Shown here in pieces: positions 10,015-22,760 of a stretch of DNA of 64,000 nt (positions are counted from its first letter, which is position 1; each line of letters starts with the position of its first letter). Origin of the DNA: Entophlyctis helioformis (Eukaryota > Chytridiomycota > Chytridiomycetes > Chytridiales > Chytriomycetaceae). Location of the stretch: contig JAHLKH010000121.1 in NCBI GenBank assembly GCA_025526915.1, forward strand, positions 19,619-83,618, in the 5' to 3' direction. The notes under the pieces are model-generated. The model saw only the letters and a program-made list of their open reading frames with translations, searched no databases and had not been told where the DNA came from. The position numbers and the translations under genes are program-made.

Positions 10015-13000
10015 CTACGACCCAAAGCGCAGCAGCGACGACAGCAGCCCGCCAGATCCAGACGGCGTCGGCACAGGCGCTGGCCCCGGCACCGCCTGGT
10101 CGTCGCCCGAGTGGCCCGACGACGACGCTGTGCGCACGCTGTTGACCGTGGCCACGCTCTGGCGCTTCATCCCGCCTGCTGCGCCTGCTGCTGCTGCTGC
10201 CACCGCGCCTCCGGCCTGCGTCCCAAAGCCGCCCATCCCAATGCCGTATGCATCGTACTCGTCGGCCCCAGACCCAAACAGCGATCCAACTGCCGGCGCA
10301 AACCGCGGCCCCGCCCGCCCCCACTGTGCAGCTCCTCGCTCGTCGTCGTCGCCAGCGCGCGTCATGCGCTTGTGGCGCGGATAGCTGCCGCGCTCGTCCA
10401 GCTTGAAGGGCAATGCTGTGGCAGACGACGATCCCGCCGCTGGTGCTGCCCCCATGCCTGCGTTTGCTCCGCCTGCGCGCGATGCTCCTCCACCTGGCAG
10501 CCCCATTGGCCCGCCCTCGGCTGCGGGCTGCTGTCGCTGTGCAAGCGTCTGCCCTGCTCTTGCAGATCTGGCTGTCCATGTGCCGCTTGCTTGGCTGGAT
10601 GCAGAGTGATGCTGCCAGTACGCGTCTGCTCCGCCATCCTCGTCAGAGTCGTCCTCGTCTCGATACGCCATGCGGCCGATGCGGCGTCCATTCGACACCA
10701 TCATCTGCTGACCTTGCTGCTCTTGCTGCTGCTCCTGCTGCTGCTCATAACTATGGATCGCATGGTCATGCAGGGGCTGCTGCTGCTGCTGCTGCTGCTG
10801 CTGAGCCTTGAACGCCTCGCTTCCATGCACACCAAGCCCAAGCGACAGCGGCGCCACATCGGCAAACTGGATCTGCTCCTGCCAAGACGGGACTCTCGCT
10901 TGATCTGCAATGGCCGCCGATGCGGCCGTCAGAGACGACGACCTGGAAGCCAGCTTCGACCCATGCTGCTGCTCGGGAAGCGATGCCGACCGCTGCCGCG
11001 GAGCAGGCACTGCATACTCAGCTGCGCCAGACGCGGCTGCTGGCAGCTGCGTGGATGGCAGCATCGTCTGGTTGTTGGCGGGCGGACGCTGGCTCGATGG
11101 ATGATGCACCTCATCGGCTGATGCAATGCGGAGTCGTCGCTGCATGCTCCGGTACTGCACCTGCTGGTGTGAATGCGGATGCATTGGCTGCCGAGTGCTG
11201 GACTGGTCACGCGAAGTGGCCGAGCCATTCGAGCCCTGCCGCTGATGCAGTGACCGATCCCGTCCTCCTGCATCACCCCCCGAGACGGACGGCGCATACA
11301 TGACGGCCGAGTGCAGCGAGAGGCGATGCGAAGGCACCTCGGACAGCATACTGGCACGATCATGCTGCCCAACTGTGCTGTGGCTGCTGTTGCTGCCCGC
11401 ACTGTTCACGCGGCTTCTTGGGTCAGCGTGTCTGGCACCCTCTGCCGCGCTGTTTGCCAATGCTGCTGCCTCTTGCATGCCATGCAACGACGCATCGCGA
11501 ATAAACGGCTCGGACTGAGACTGCATGGCGACGCTGCGGATGGTGTTGCCATCCATCTGGTCATCCACACTCGACATGCGTAGATGGAGGGACTCGCTGC
11601 CGCCGTCCGAGCTTGCCTCGTACAGTGTGCTTGCCGCCATGTTGGTTGCATTGGAAGGCAGCCGCGCGTACGACTGGTCTGCCATGCGTCCCATGCGCGT
11701 CATGCGGTCCAAGGCACGCTCGAGCTCGTCAAAGGGAGAGTCCGAGGCTGCCGAAGACTCGCGAGAATGCACACCCGTGCGTCCAGGAGGCCCACCGCCA
11801 GGCCGTGCAGTCAGCGGATTCTCGTACCTTGGAGGAGACAGGAAAGCCAAGGACTGGCCATGTGTAGATCGAGGCGGCGAAACAAGGCTGCCAGCACGGA
11901 GACTGCTGCCCAATGCCAAGGGGACATGCTGCGCTTGGCCGCGCTCTGCTGCCGCTGCGGCTGCAGCCATGGTCGCTGGAGCGTTGGCAGCTGCTGCACC
12001 AACGCGAGTTGGCAAAGCCGAGGGCGATGCTGGTGAAGACTGTGGCGGCGAGATCAACGCGCCTTGGCCTGCACTGGGCTGAGCTGGACCTGAATGTGCT
12101 GCCGGGGCATCGTTGGCCGGCAATGCCTGCTCGCGCGTAGCCGAGGACGAGCCGATGCCAAGATCCTCCTCTTCATCAATGCTGCTCAGGTGCAACGGGG
12201 TTCGTCGGGGAGCCCGCACAAACGCTTGGTCGTCTGTCTTGTCCAAACGACTCATACGGTCCAACAAGCGATCCAGCTCGTCAAAATCGTCAGACTGGCG
12301 GCCTTTTGCAGACGATCCTTGCATGCCATTTGCAGACAATCTTGCACCAACGGCCCCTCTCGAGCTGCGCGGGGATGGCGAGCCCGAGCCCGAGCCCGAG
12401 CCCGACGCCGAACTTCCGCGAACCAGGCTGCGACGCGTCGCCGACGAGACGGCCTTTACAAAGCGTCCAAGACGGAAGCGGGGCGTGTTGGCTGGCGATG
12501 CCGACGCCGATCCTTGCCCGACACCAGCAGCGGGCAGAGAATCATTCGCCGGTGGTGCAAGGCCAAGGCCCATCCGGAAGTTGGCAGAGAGCTGCCGCTG
12601 CCGAGACGCCAAAGGCTGCGCGCTCTCAGAGTCGGCTGCAGCAGTCGGAAACACCTTGAGCGGATCGTCGTCATCAAGTCTGCGCTCGAGAGGAGGCCGA
12701 CTCGACAGAACAATGGGCTCGTCGCTGCGCTGTGAGGAATGCGTAGCGAGGCCGCTTCCAAGGCTAGGCGATCCACCGCTGGAATTGCCTTCCTTTTGGT
12801 CGGTCAAGCCTCCAGCAGCATCGTCGAGCTTGGGTTTGAGCGTGGCGCGCTGCTCAACAAGACGCGGAGCATCCATCCTGCCGACCAGCTGCGAGTAGTT
12901 CATCATCAACTCGCTCAAGCCACCAGGACGCATGGACGACATGGTCATGCTGCGCTCGAGACCAGCCTGCGCAGTCCGCCGCGGCACAACCTGGACAAGG

Positions 13001-15285
13001 GGACGGAGTTGCAGATTGTCGTCGTCACTGTCATCCTTATCCGACGAGTGGCCATGTTCGATGCCATCCTGCCTGGAATGCACGTGCGCGGCTCCGTGAT
13101 CGCCCAGACGACCCGCATCGAGCGCATCCTCTTGGTGCGAGCTGCCTGGAATGCTGCCATCGTCGCGTACAATGGTCAGCCGCGAGGGGCCAGCAGCGTG
13201 AGCGTACTCGATCGTGCCGCCTTCAGACGAGCTTGCAGTCGGCACCCAGGGTCGGCCAGACGCAATCAGAAACGATGGCCGCGTTGACAGCGCCAGGGAC
13301 GGCGTGTCCAGATACCATTGCTGCTGTGACGGCTGCTCATCTGCGACGTGGCTCAGGTCAGCGAGGTGGAATGACGGGAGCGTGCCCTCGATGGTTGCGA
13401 GAGAGCCGAAGCTTGCGCGGCCGACACGACGCGGAGCCGTGTGGAGCCCATAAGCGAATAACTCGTCTGCCGTCATGGAGCTCAGCCAGGAGCATTCGAT
13501 GCGATGCAACGAGAGCAAGAGGCCGTCAATGTTATCGCGCAGATGGGCCAGGACGGCCAGCTGCTCCTGGCTGGCGTCGTCGGGATTGCGAGACACGAGC
13601 GCGTCGGCCAAAGAGATGGATGCTGACGCCGTGGCTCCCAGATGCCGCGCGACAGCAATGGCGCTCCGAACCGTGCTGCTCGTGCTGCGCGATGCCTGCC
13701 AGTCGCCGGCAGTATTCATCCGAACGACAACAGACGAAGAATGAGGCGGGGGTGAAGCGGGCGAGACTGGCGTCGAGGTGGTTGCTTCGGCAAAGCCCAT
13801 GCTGGGCAATGACGTCATGGTAACGATGCTCTTTGGCCGAGGCGCCTTTGCCTTTGCGTGCGTGGATGGTGGGGGGCGCATGCCGCCAGCATTGGCTGTT
13901 GCCGCAGCAAAGGCATAAAAGGCTGACAAGGGACGGGAGTGCGAGGATGCAGCGGTGCTGAGCCGATAGCGCTGGGTCTGGATCGGCAGGCGCGAGCGTC
14001 GACGAGCATACTGAGAAGGCGTGTTTGACCACCGACGAGACGGCTGCTTCTGGGCTTCGTCACGGCTGTCGTCCAAGTCTTCGTACTGGTCATCGCTGTC
14101 TGAGCCCCCGTCGACGCCCCCGTCGACGCCAACGTTGTCCGGCGCGTGGGCCGCGGAGCTTGTCGCGGAGGCAGTGCCGTCGCTGTCGGAGACACGAGCC
14201 GTTGGACGGACAGCGCGGAGCTTGGCGGAGTTGGCGTCGGACAACGGTCGAGCCGTCACAGGCGTGGGGTGAAAGTGCGGGTCGTCCTTTGTGCAATGTG
14301 GGAGGGCAGGCAGGGCAAAGAGGTTCAGACGACGGCCGAGGTCTGGCATGGACAGCCATCAAGGATAAGCGGCAGGGCGTACCTGGAGCGTGCTGGCAGT
14401 GCTGTGGGCAGCAGGTGCAGCAGCAGGCAGGGGCATAAACGCAGGCTTGGCAGGCATGTTCTCGAGAAAGAGCAGGGCGTCGCTGGCAAACAGATCGAGG
14501 GCGTTCTTGGACGCATCCGTTGCTGTCGTTTGTGCAGCGGCAGCGACCAGCGAAGGCGGAGCAGACATTGCAGGCTGCTGGACAGAGTCTTGGGCAGATC
14601 CTTGGACAGAACCTTGGGCAGATGGCGCCAGGGCCAGCCCATCGGCCGGATCGATCGACGCCTGCCTCGAGCGAGCGTCTCTGGCGGCCCACGAGCCAAA
14701 CGGAATGACTTGGCTGGAGCCGCCGCCGACGAGAGCGGCATTCGTTAGGCTGGCGGATGGACGGGCTGGATCCCTGGCTGGATCTCTGGCTGGATCATCG
14801 TCGGCAAGTGCATTCGCCTTGCCTAGAGCGTCTGCAGGAGAGGATAGCGCGGCCTGAGTGGTGGTGGCACCGCCCGCCTGCTGCACCGACTCGCTGCTGT
14901 TGGTGCGCGACCGCTGGTGGTGCGCACGGATGAGCGACAGGCGCTTGCGGCCGTTGGTGGGCGGAGCCGACAATGGCACAGCCGCTGGGGGAGCCGATGC
15001 TGCTGGCGGCTCTGGCACTGGAGCGACTGGTGCGACTGGTGCAGTTGCTGCCGCAACTGATGCGTCCACTGCCGGGCCGCCCGCGTCTGGATCTGCGGCA
15101 CAGGCTGCGGCCGGGGCAATGGGAGCTGGTGCGGCTGGCGGGGTGGCCACGGCAGCTTGCAAGGCAGGCGGCGGCTCCTGCTTGGCGGTGGTGGTGGTAC
15201 TGGTAGTGGTACTACTGGTGTTACTGCTGGTGGTGCTGCGCAGACGCATGCGCTGCAGCTGAAACGGATGGACAGGGTCCGACAT
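10015..15285 (-). CDS. Large Ser/Gln/Ala-rich protein of unknown function
   Basis: Two long minus-strand frames, 15285-14359 (starts MSDPVHPFQLQRM, 308 aa) and 14349-10015 (1,444 aa), are separated by nine bases. They probably form one gene. A 41-nt GTACGC..CCAG segment (14382-14343) could be an intron, but joining there leaves the frames one base out, so either the intron is elsewhere, there is an indel, or these are two proteins. No catalytic domain is recognisable. Seen: a repeated module, FDELDRLLDRMSRLDKTDDQ (near 12.25 kb) and FDELERALDRMTRMGRMADQ (near 11.7 kb), and basic Arg/Ser patches such as KRLSLIRAHHQRSR. There is a poly-Gln run near 10.8 kb. The composition suggests a disordered scaffold or regulatory protein; function unknown. 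Confidence 0.6.
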
Positions 15286-16018
15286 GGTCGCAGTGGTCGC
15301 GGCTGTTGGCAAGAGAGCGAACCGTACCAGCCGCCGCGAGATGAACGGCCAGTGCCACCACTCCACCGTTTGGCCTAAACTCCGCCATTGGCACGCAATC
15401 GGCGTGCAGGACTGCAGACTGGACGACGGAATGGACCGACGGAACAGACCGACGGAATGGCATGCGACGTGTGGCGTACGACAAGAGGCATGTGACAGGC
15501 ATGTGGGCATGTGGGCATGTGGGCATGCGCATGCGCAACCAGACGCACGCCCACGCCCACGCCCACGCACACGGACAAACACGCACCAACAGACCCACGC
15601 ACGCACAAACAGTCAAGGCGTTTGTGTGCCTGAACAAACATACGTCCGCGTCAGTCACTGCGGCGAATGCAAAATTGAGGCCTGGGCGAGTGCCCCGCAG
15701 GACGGGCTTGGGGGGCGCAAGCAAAATTCGCTCGGCGTGGCGGCTGCGCGGCCGGTGGTTGCGGGTGGTTGCGGGTGCTCGGCGGCCCGCGCGTACTTAA
15801 AGAGGGGCGGGCAGCCCACCTGACCTTGTCTCCACTGACATTTAGACTCGGTATGCTCGTCTGTCTGGTTGTCTCGTCTGTCAGAGTGCCGTGCGTGTGC
15901 TTGCCGTGCGTGTGCTTGCCATTGTTCGCCTGGCCAGCCAGTCCGTGCATCGCATTGCATCGCACCGGGCCGCGGTGCACCGTCGTGGCACCGCACTGCG
16001 CTGCGCTGTGCTGCACAC

Positions 16019-16049
<31 letters not shown>

Positions 16050-16239
16050 TTTTCGCACTTGTTTGCGGGCCGACTGATCAGCCTCCTGCCCTGATCTGTG
16101 CCTGTCGCATTTTGCTCGTGTTGCCCTCGTCTGCTGCTTCTGCCTGCTGCGTGCTCGCCTGTCGCCGCCCGTATCTTCTTTGCCCGCACCGTCGCTCCTA
16201 CCGCTCCTACCGCTGCTGCCGCCGCCGCCGCCGCCGCCC
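15286..16239. promoter_or_regulatory. Intergenic region between two divergent genes
   Basis: 950 bp between the low-complexity gene (minus) and the acyl-CoA synthetase (plus). It has short tandem repeats: GCATGTGG near 15500, CACGCC near 15550, a run of 13 CA near 16020, and GCCGCC just before the synthetase ATG. No gene is evident. It must hold both promoters; I cannot point to individual sites. Confidence 0.5.
16019..16046. repeat. (CA)13 microsatellite
   Basis: An uninterrupted CA run about 200 bp upstream of the acyl-CoA synthetase start codon. Confidence 0.9.
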
Positions 16240-19200
16240 ATGTCTTCGTCGCCCGTGTCCCCGTGGGACGTCACCGTCTGGCTCGTCACCGCCGTGCTGC
16301 TGCCGGCGTTCCTGCTCAAGACCCTGCTTGGCCGCACCGTTTCCATCGAAGACGCCAACGCTTCCTCCCGAACCCACACCACCGACCCCTCAGCCGCCAA
16401 CATGAAAAAGTCCGTTCCCGTCAGCACGCCCGGTGCGCCTGCGCCCGCGCCCGGTGCCTCGAGCGCCTCGCTGGCCACCGCCGTCCCGCAGCCCGACAGC
16501 GAGGGCCGCTACCACGGCGTGCCCCGCCGCTCGGTGCTCGAGCCCACCAGCGACTACCTGCAGCCGCATCCCAACGTGCGCACGCTCTACGACATCCTCA
16601 AGCACGGCGCCGAGACCTTCAAGCCGTCGCACAAGCTGTTTGGCACCCGCGAGCTGCTGCGCATGGTCGAGGAGGAGAAGATGGTCACCAAGGTCGTCGG
16701 CGGCGTCGAGACCACCGAGAAGAAGGTCTGGAAGTACTTTGAGCTGTCCGGCTACTCGTGGATCACCTACAAGGACGCCTTTGCCACCGCTGCCCAGATC
16801 GGCGCCGGTCTCCGCAAGCTCGGCCTGGGCGTGCAGGACAAGGTGACGCTCTTTGCGTCGACCAGGTGAGCACGCCTTGCCATGCCTTGCCCCGCTGTGA
16901 GTTGGCCTATGGCGGCATTCGCTGGCCTGTGGCGGCACCCTCCCCTGGCACTCTCGCTGGCAGCCATCCTCCGCCTGCCATCCCACGCCATCCCTCGCGC
17001 AGCAATGCGGCCATGGATGTGGCCGTGGATGCCGCCGTGGATGCCGTCGTGGATCCATGCCATGCCACCATGGACGCCACCGTGGATGCCATGCCGCCAT
17101 GCATTCATGGCATGCATGCCAATGTGCGGTGCGGTGCGTGAGTGTCGCTGGTCGGCGGGCCTCGTCCGTCTGCCACTGCGTCACACGAGCTGCTGCATCC
17201 ACAGGCCTGCTCAGTCGCTGCCCAGAACGAATGCCCGCTCGCCTGACCGGCTGGCTAACGATATCTCCGTGCCGTCCCGCCGCCGCCGCCGCCGCCACAT
17301 TCTTCTCGTGCCCGCCGCCGCCGCCGCCTTGCCCGCGTTTTCCATATCCGCGCGCGTCCATCTCTCGCCACCGTCGCCTGACAATGCTGCTGCTGCTGCT
17401 GCTCCAGCCGCGACTGGATGCTGGTCGCCCAGGGCTGCTACTCGCAGAACATGCTCATCACAACCGCATACGACACGCTCGGCGAGGAGGGTCTCTCGTA
17501 CTCGCTCAACGAGGGCGAGGTCACCACTCTCTTCACCCAGGCCGATCTCCTGCCCATGGTCAAGAAGATTGGCGGCTTGGTTCCCACGCTCAAGAACATC
17601 ATCTACAACGGCAAGGCCTCGGAGGAGGCCGTCAATGCCGTCAAGGCTGCCCACCCCCACCTCAACCTCATCACCCTCGAGGACCTCCGCACGCTGGGCG
17701 CCAAGAACCCCGTCGCCCCCGTCCCCCCGTCGCCCGAGGATCTCTGCTGCATCATGTACACCTCGGGCTCGACTGGCACGCCCAAGGGTGTCATGCTCAA
17801 GCACAGAAACATTGTCGCTGCTGGTACGTGCATCGTCGCTCACCTTTTCGGCCTCTGCCACTGCCTCTGCCATTGCCTCTGTCACTGCCTCCGTGATCGC
17901 CAGTCTGCTGGGACGCGCTGCACTCGTGACAGACGCGATCGTGAATGGCGGCGGCCTCCCCGTGCGCAATCTTGGACCATGCACTCACCCCGTCTGTGTC
18001 TGCCTCTTTGACAGTTGCAAGTGCCGAGCGTATCTACGGCAAGGTCTTTGACGGCAACGACTACTACCTCGCCTACCTGCCTCTTGCCCACGTGCTCGAG
18101 TTCACGGTCGAGAACTTTGCCATGTTCCACGGCTTCTCCATTGGTTACGGCAGCCCCCGCACTCTCTCCGACTCGTCTGTCCGCAACTGCAAGGGTGACA
18201 TCCGCGAGCTGTCCCCCACCCTGCTTTGCGGTGTTCCCGCCGTCTGGGAGACGATCCGCAAGGGCGTCATGTCCAAGGTCAACGAGCTCAAGCCCTCCAA
18301 GCGCGCCGTCTTTGACTTTGCCTTCAACCTCAAGTGGTCGCTCATCAACATGGGCCTGTCGGGCAAGTTCATTGACAACCTCGTCTTCAAGGCTGTGCAG
18401 CAGCAGACCGGCGGCCGCATCAAGATGGCCCTCTCTGGCGGTGCCCCCATGCCCGCCGAGACCCAAAAGTTCATGACCGTCTGTGTCTGCACGATCGTCC
18501 AGGGCTACGGCATGACCGAGACCTGCGGCACCCTCGCCATTCAGACCCCCGAAGACGTGGGCGCCACCGGTGTTGTCGGCGCTCCCTTCCCCTGCGGCCC
18601 CATCAAGCTCGTGTCTGTTCCCGACACCGCCTACACCCCCTACCCCACCGAGCCTGGCGTCAACCCCCGCGGTGAGATCTGGGCTACCGGCGGCGCGATC
18701 ATGGCGGGCTACTTCAAGCAGCCCCAGGCCACTGCCGAGGCGCTCACTGCTGACGGCTGGCTCATGACCGGTGACATTGGCGAGTGGCTCCCCGACGGAT
18801 CTCTTGCCATCATTGACCGCAAGAAGAACCTGGTCAAGCTCTCCAACGGCGAGTACATTGCCATTGAGAAGCTCGAGGCCCAGTACAAGACGTCGCCCCT
18901 TGTCACCAACATTTGCGTCTACGCCGACCCCCTCGAGGCCTACGCTGTTGGTCTGATTCTCCCCGTCGAGAAGGAGATCCGTGCCATTGCTGTCGAGCTT
19001 GGTCTCGCCAAGGCCGATGGCCCAGAGGTGGACTATGCGGAGCTTTGCGCCAATCCCGAGGTCAACGCTCGCGTCTATGCCGGCATCAAGGCAAACGGTG
19101 TGGCTTCGGGCTTCAAGGGTGCCGAGATCCTTGGTGCCATCACTCTGATTGCCGACGAGTGGACTCCCCAAAACGACATGCTCACCGCCGCACAGAAGCT

Positions 19201-19267
19201 CAAGCGTGCCGACATCAACAAGCGCTACATGCCTCAGATCAAGACCATGTACGGCAAGAAGGCGTAA
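16240..19267 (+). CDS. Long-chain fatty acid-CoA ligase (FAA-type acyl-CoA synthetase)
   Basis: Three exons, 16240-16865, 17408-17823 and 18015-19267, give 764 aa with matching phases. It activates long-chain fatty acids to acyl-CoA with ATP. Motifs seen: the AMP-binding P-loop [26 protein letters not shown], and the C-terminal signature [20 protein letters not shown] with [18 protein letters not shown]. An N-terminal hydrophobic helix ([16 protein letters not shown], residues about 10-25) would anchor it in ER, peroxisome or lipid-droplet membrane. Length and layout match yeast Faa1/Faa4 and animal ACSL proteins. The first intron (542 nt) is rich in ATGGATG-like repeats near 17010-17120. Codon use in exon 3 is strongly C-ending, as expected for a highly expressed gene. 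Confidence 0.93.
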
Positions 19268-19441
19268 GGCCCTCTGTCTGTTGCACACTTGATCCCCCGC
19301 ATCCCAGCATCTTCTCTCTCCGGGCGAGCCTTCTTAATCCCGATTACCCACCGTCTTTCCATCTCACATCCCTGTCCTAAACAATCAATCGCATCAACAC
19401 TTGCACTTTGTCGACCTTGCACAATCATCTCAAAGCCAGCC

Positions 19442-20818
19442 ATGAAGATCCTCTTCAAAGACTGCAGCACTGTCCTGCGGCTCTTGAACAAGTCGTTCAA
19501 CCTGTGTGCCTACGGCATCGGGCCTGCGCTCATCGTGGTCGCCTTCTCGCTCATTGGCTGCGCTGCCTACGTCTACTTCACAGTGACCCTGCCAGCCTGG
19601 TTCCCGTCGCTCTCGTCGCAAGACCTCGATGCCGGCCTGAAAGAGCCAGCCACAAGGACGCTGCTGCGGATGCTCAACGTCGCCTTTGCAGTCTACCTGC
19701 TCGTGTGCATCGCCTTTCACTATGCTGCCGCAGTCTTGACAGACCCTGGCCGCACGCACGCTGGTCTGATTGAGCAGCTGCTGGGCGACGAGGTGGGGGC
19801 ATGCTCAACGGCAGCGCTGGATCAGGCTGTGCTCGCTGACCGAGCGTGAGCGAACAGGAAGAGCAATCGCAGCCGTCGCCGTCTGCCGAGTCGTTTGACG
19901 TTGGAGGGATGCAGGCGAGATGCCAAGCAAGATGCGCCAGTGCACAAAGTGTTCGTCCATCCTCGTGGAATGCACAGCCAAGTCGCCTGGACAGACTAAC
20001 AGCCTGCTGTTTACAGGTCTACTGCCCAAGCCGCCTCGCGCTCATCACTGCAGTGTCTGCAAGAGGTAACGCAAGTGGCCTGCCGTTTTCCAGCGCGAGG
20101 ATGCACTGACGGCTGAATGGCATGTCTGCGCAGATGTGTGATGAAGATGGACCACCACTGCCCTGTAAGAAACTGCCATTGCCATTTGCCTTGCCGTCAC
20201 TTGCTTGCTTATTGACGATCGTCCGTACATAGTGGATCCACAACTGTGTTGGCTTGCATAATCACCGCTACTTTTACCTCTTTCTCGTCTATCTGACCGT
20301 GGCAGCGACATACTTTGTCTTGCTGTCTGCGCCGAATGCATGGCGCGTTTTCATGCTTCAGGTTAGGCTGCTTTCACCATGTGCAGTGGCTGGACATGGT
20401 CTGGACATGATATGGACATGGAGATGTGACGGCCATCCTCTTTCGACTATGGATTGCTCCTGGATCTGATATGCATTGTCCGACAGACATCGAGTGTTCC
20501 TCCCGAGCTGGAAGCGTGGTTCATCTTTGCGTTTCTCATTGCTGCAGCCGTTGCCCCTCTGATCGGATCCATGGCCGTCTGGCATACATGGCTGATTGCC
20601 AGTGGACAAAACACAATCGAGTACTACGGCAGTTTAAATGCACGGCTCTCGTCCAGCATGAACGGCGAAGCAAGTTGATTGTGCTTGTCATGTGGCGTGT
20701 CCGATGCATACCAGACTAACATGCCACCTGCTGCTCCTGTAAACAGTCGTACTTTAACGACTACGATCTGGGAACTGTGCGCAACTTTCAAGACTTTTTC
20801 AATCTAACGCCACAATAG
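19442..20818 (+). CDS. DHHC palmitoyltransferase (zDHHC16-like)
   Basis: Seven exons: 1 starts at 19442 and ends near 19790; 2 ends at 19950; then 20017-20065, 20134-20164, 20233-20361, 20487-20669, 20747-20818. Spliced, the cysteine-rich domain reads CTKC-x3-KPPRAHHC, then CKRCVMKMDHHCPW, then NCVG, the canonical DHHC domain; the Cys of DHHC forms the acyl-enzyme. Two transmembrane helices precede it and two follow, with IEYY and a C-terminal FNDYDLGTVRNFQDFF as in zDHHC16-type enzymes. The exon 6 donor is GCAAGT (GC-AG intron). The exon 1/2 junction is uncertain. The 3' end converges with MRM1. Confidence 0.85.
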
Positions 20819-21006
20819 TAAGAAGCCTGCTGGCTGGACACGTTTGTATGTCGATGCTGGCATGTCCAGCCACTGACCACGATCGTGCCACACGCTCAGT
20901 CCCTGGTGGACCATTCTCATACCAAGACCGCGCCACGCTCGGAGCAATGGCGTGCACTACACAACGATCCGTGACATCAAGTCTTTTGTGCAATGAATCC
21001 CCCACT

Positions 21007-22725
21007 TCATGTATTGATAAGGAGCTCGTGGAGCAGGATCCCCGCCGCGACGCTCACGTTGAGAGAATCGAGGCGGCTGCGTCCATCGTCTCGCCTCTCC
21101 ACGCCTTGCCTGATGAGCACGTGGGCATGACATTGGCGAGACACGGACTGGCGCATGCCTCGCCCCTCGTTACCCAACACAAGAATGGTTGGTGCATTGC
21201 CAATGCGCAGTATGTGCGGCCGACTGCTGGATGGGCTGCCACGGTCTTGTTGCAAAGTGTCTGATGTTGGCGACGCCAAGGCTGACGAGTCAGACTCCTC
21301 GCTTAGTGTGTCTGGAAGGTACTTGACCAGATCCAAATGCACGCAGTCGCGCTGCCGCGCGTTGATGTCTGTTCCGAGGATCTGCCATCCATTCAAGGCG
21401 GACTCCTGCACATGGCAACAGAGCATGTTAGCAGGCAATGGACAGATGGCATACGCCCACTATTGGAGCCATGTGCAGACACTCTGCAGCGCGAACCTGA
21501 AGAAACTTGGTCACATTGGCTGCCGAGTACAAGTCCATGGCCTCCATGGCTCCAGCACTGGCTTTGGAGGACACTGGACTGAACGGGGCAGACTCGCGCT
21601 CAGTGACAACGACGCCGTCTATACCAAAAAAGTACGCCGATCGCAGAATGGCACCTAGATTTTGCGGATCCACAATCTGATCCAACACTGTCGCACGGAG
21701 CATCGAGTGTCAAACCACTCATCCACTCATCCATCCATCCATCCATCCATCCATCCATCCATCCATCCATCCATCCATCCATCCATCCATCCATCCATCC
21801 ATCCATCCATCCATCCATCCATCCATCCATCCATCCATCCATCAGCGAGCATTCTCCCATCCATGACTGCACACTTACTGAGCCAGACAGGGTATCTGCG
21901 AGACCCCAAAACACGCATCCTCTTGTGGTTGCCTGACGTGGTGCCAATCTCATACCTGCGGCCAAGCGTCTCTGTCGCGTGCTCGGCTTCGTCAACCTGG
22001 CCGTCAACACCGTCCAGATCGCAGTTGCCGAGATGCGTCAGGCCAAGCACTCTCGGGGGTAGCGTGGCCAGCACCATGCCTTGGTGTGGTCTGCCGCCCG
22101 AGAGTCTGTCCAGTTGGCTTGTCGGTGCTTCTTTGACGGGAACTTCGCGTCCGTTGGCCAGTGACACGGCCAGATCCATCAGCCCTCTGTCAAGCAGGCA
22201 GCGATGGCCATCATGGCCGGCCGACCCAGCAGCCGAATCCAAGTCCTGCAGTCAGCCCGCTGAGCACCGGTATCAACACCATGTGCGCCAGACGATCAGG
22301 CACTGCCGTTGGTCAACGAACCTGTTTTCATGCTCGATGGACGAAAGGTTGACACCAGCAGCTATCCTGCCTGACAAGACAGCCTCTCCATCTCCGCGCA
22401 TGCGCAGACGGCCAAAGCGCTCGTCTTCCTTGATGTACAGCCGCACAAACCGCCGCCGTCCGTGCTCGAGAGCCGGAACCACCACGTTTGCGCCATACAG
22501 AAACTCGACGTTGGAGGACGGCTTGGAAGGCGACGACGATGACGGCGACGACGATGTCTGGCTTGCTGGTCTGGACATGGGCCGCCTCTGCAGATGGATG
22601 CTTGTGCAGATGGCATGCTTGGCGTTGAGCGCACGGCCGATGGCTGATGCAGGTGTTGACTGCCACGCAGACTGCCAGCCAGACTGCCAGCCAGACTGCC
22701 GACCAAACCGCAAGCAGCTTGGCAT
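21007..22725 (-). CDS. MRM1: Mitochondrial 21S rRNA (Gm) 2'-O-methyltransferase, SpoU family
   Basis: Four exons: 22725-22322, 22245-21879, 21687-21497, 21405-21007. The N terminus is Arg/Ser/Trp-rich and plausible as a mitochondrial presequence. Then come the SpoU substrate-binding domain ([34 protein letters not shown]) and the three SPOUT motifs: [12 protein letters not shown] (motif 1), [11 protein letters not shown] (motif 2) and [15 protein letters not shown] (motif 3), which form the trefoil-knot SAM site. Yeast Mrm1 and human MRM1 modify the large mitochondrial rRNA. Intron 2 contains a long (ATCC)n microsatellite. The start codon is only 35 bp from that of the divergent SNF2 gene. 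Confidence 0.88.
21730..21842. repeat. (ATCC)n microsatellite in MRM1 intron
   Basis: About 28 perfect ATCC units (GGAT on the coding strand) inside the intron between the second and third MRM1 exons. Long WMDG/HPSI ORFs across it are repeat artefacts. Confidence 0.95.
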
Positions 22726-22760
22726 GACAAAGAGATCTCAACGAATCGCCGGAAACCGGT
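22726..22760. promoter_or_regulatory. Very short divergent promoter region
   Basis: Only 35 bp lie between the inferred start codons of MRM1 (minus) and the SNF2 helicase (plus). The two promoters and 5' UTRs must overlap each other's genes, unless one true start lies further downstream. Confidence 0.4.

Noticed and set aside
10015..10900. Plus-strand ORFs over the 3' half of the low-complexity gene (e.g. 9973-11121)
   Set aside because: They mirror the minus-strand 1,444-aa frame and are Arg/Leu/Ala-rich shadows typical of GC-rich DNA.
21719..22010. Long ORFs of WMDG or HPSI repeats (also at 60063-60387)
   Set aside because: They are translations of TGGA/ATCC microsatellites inside introns of MRM1 and the TBL1-like gene, not proteins.
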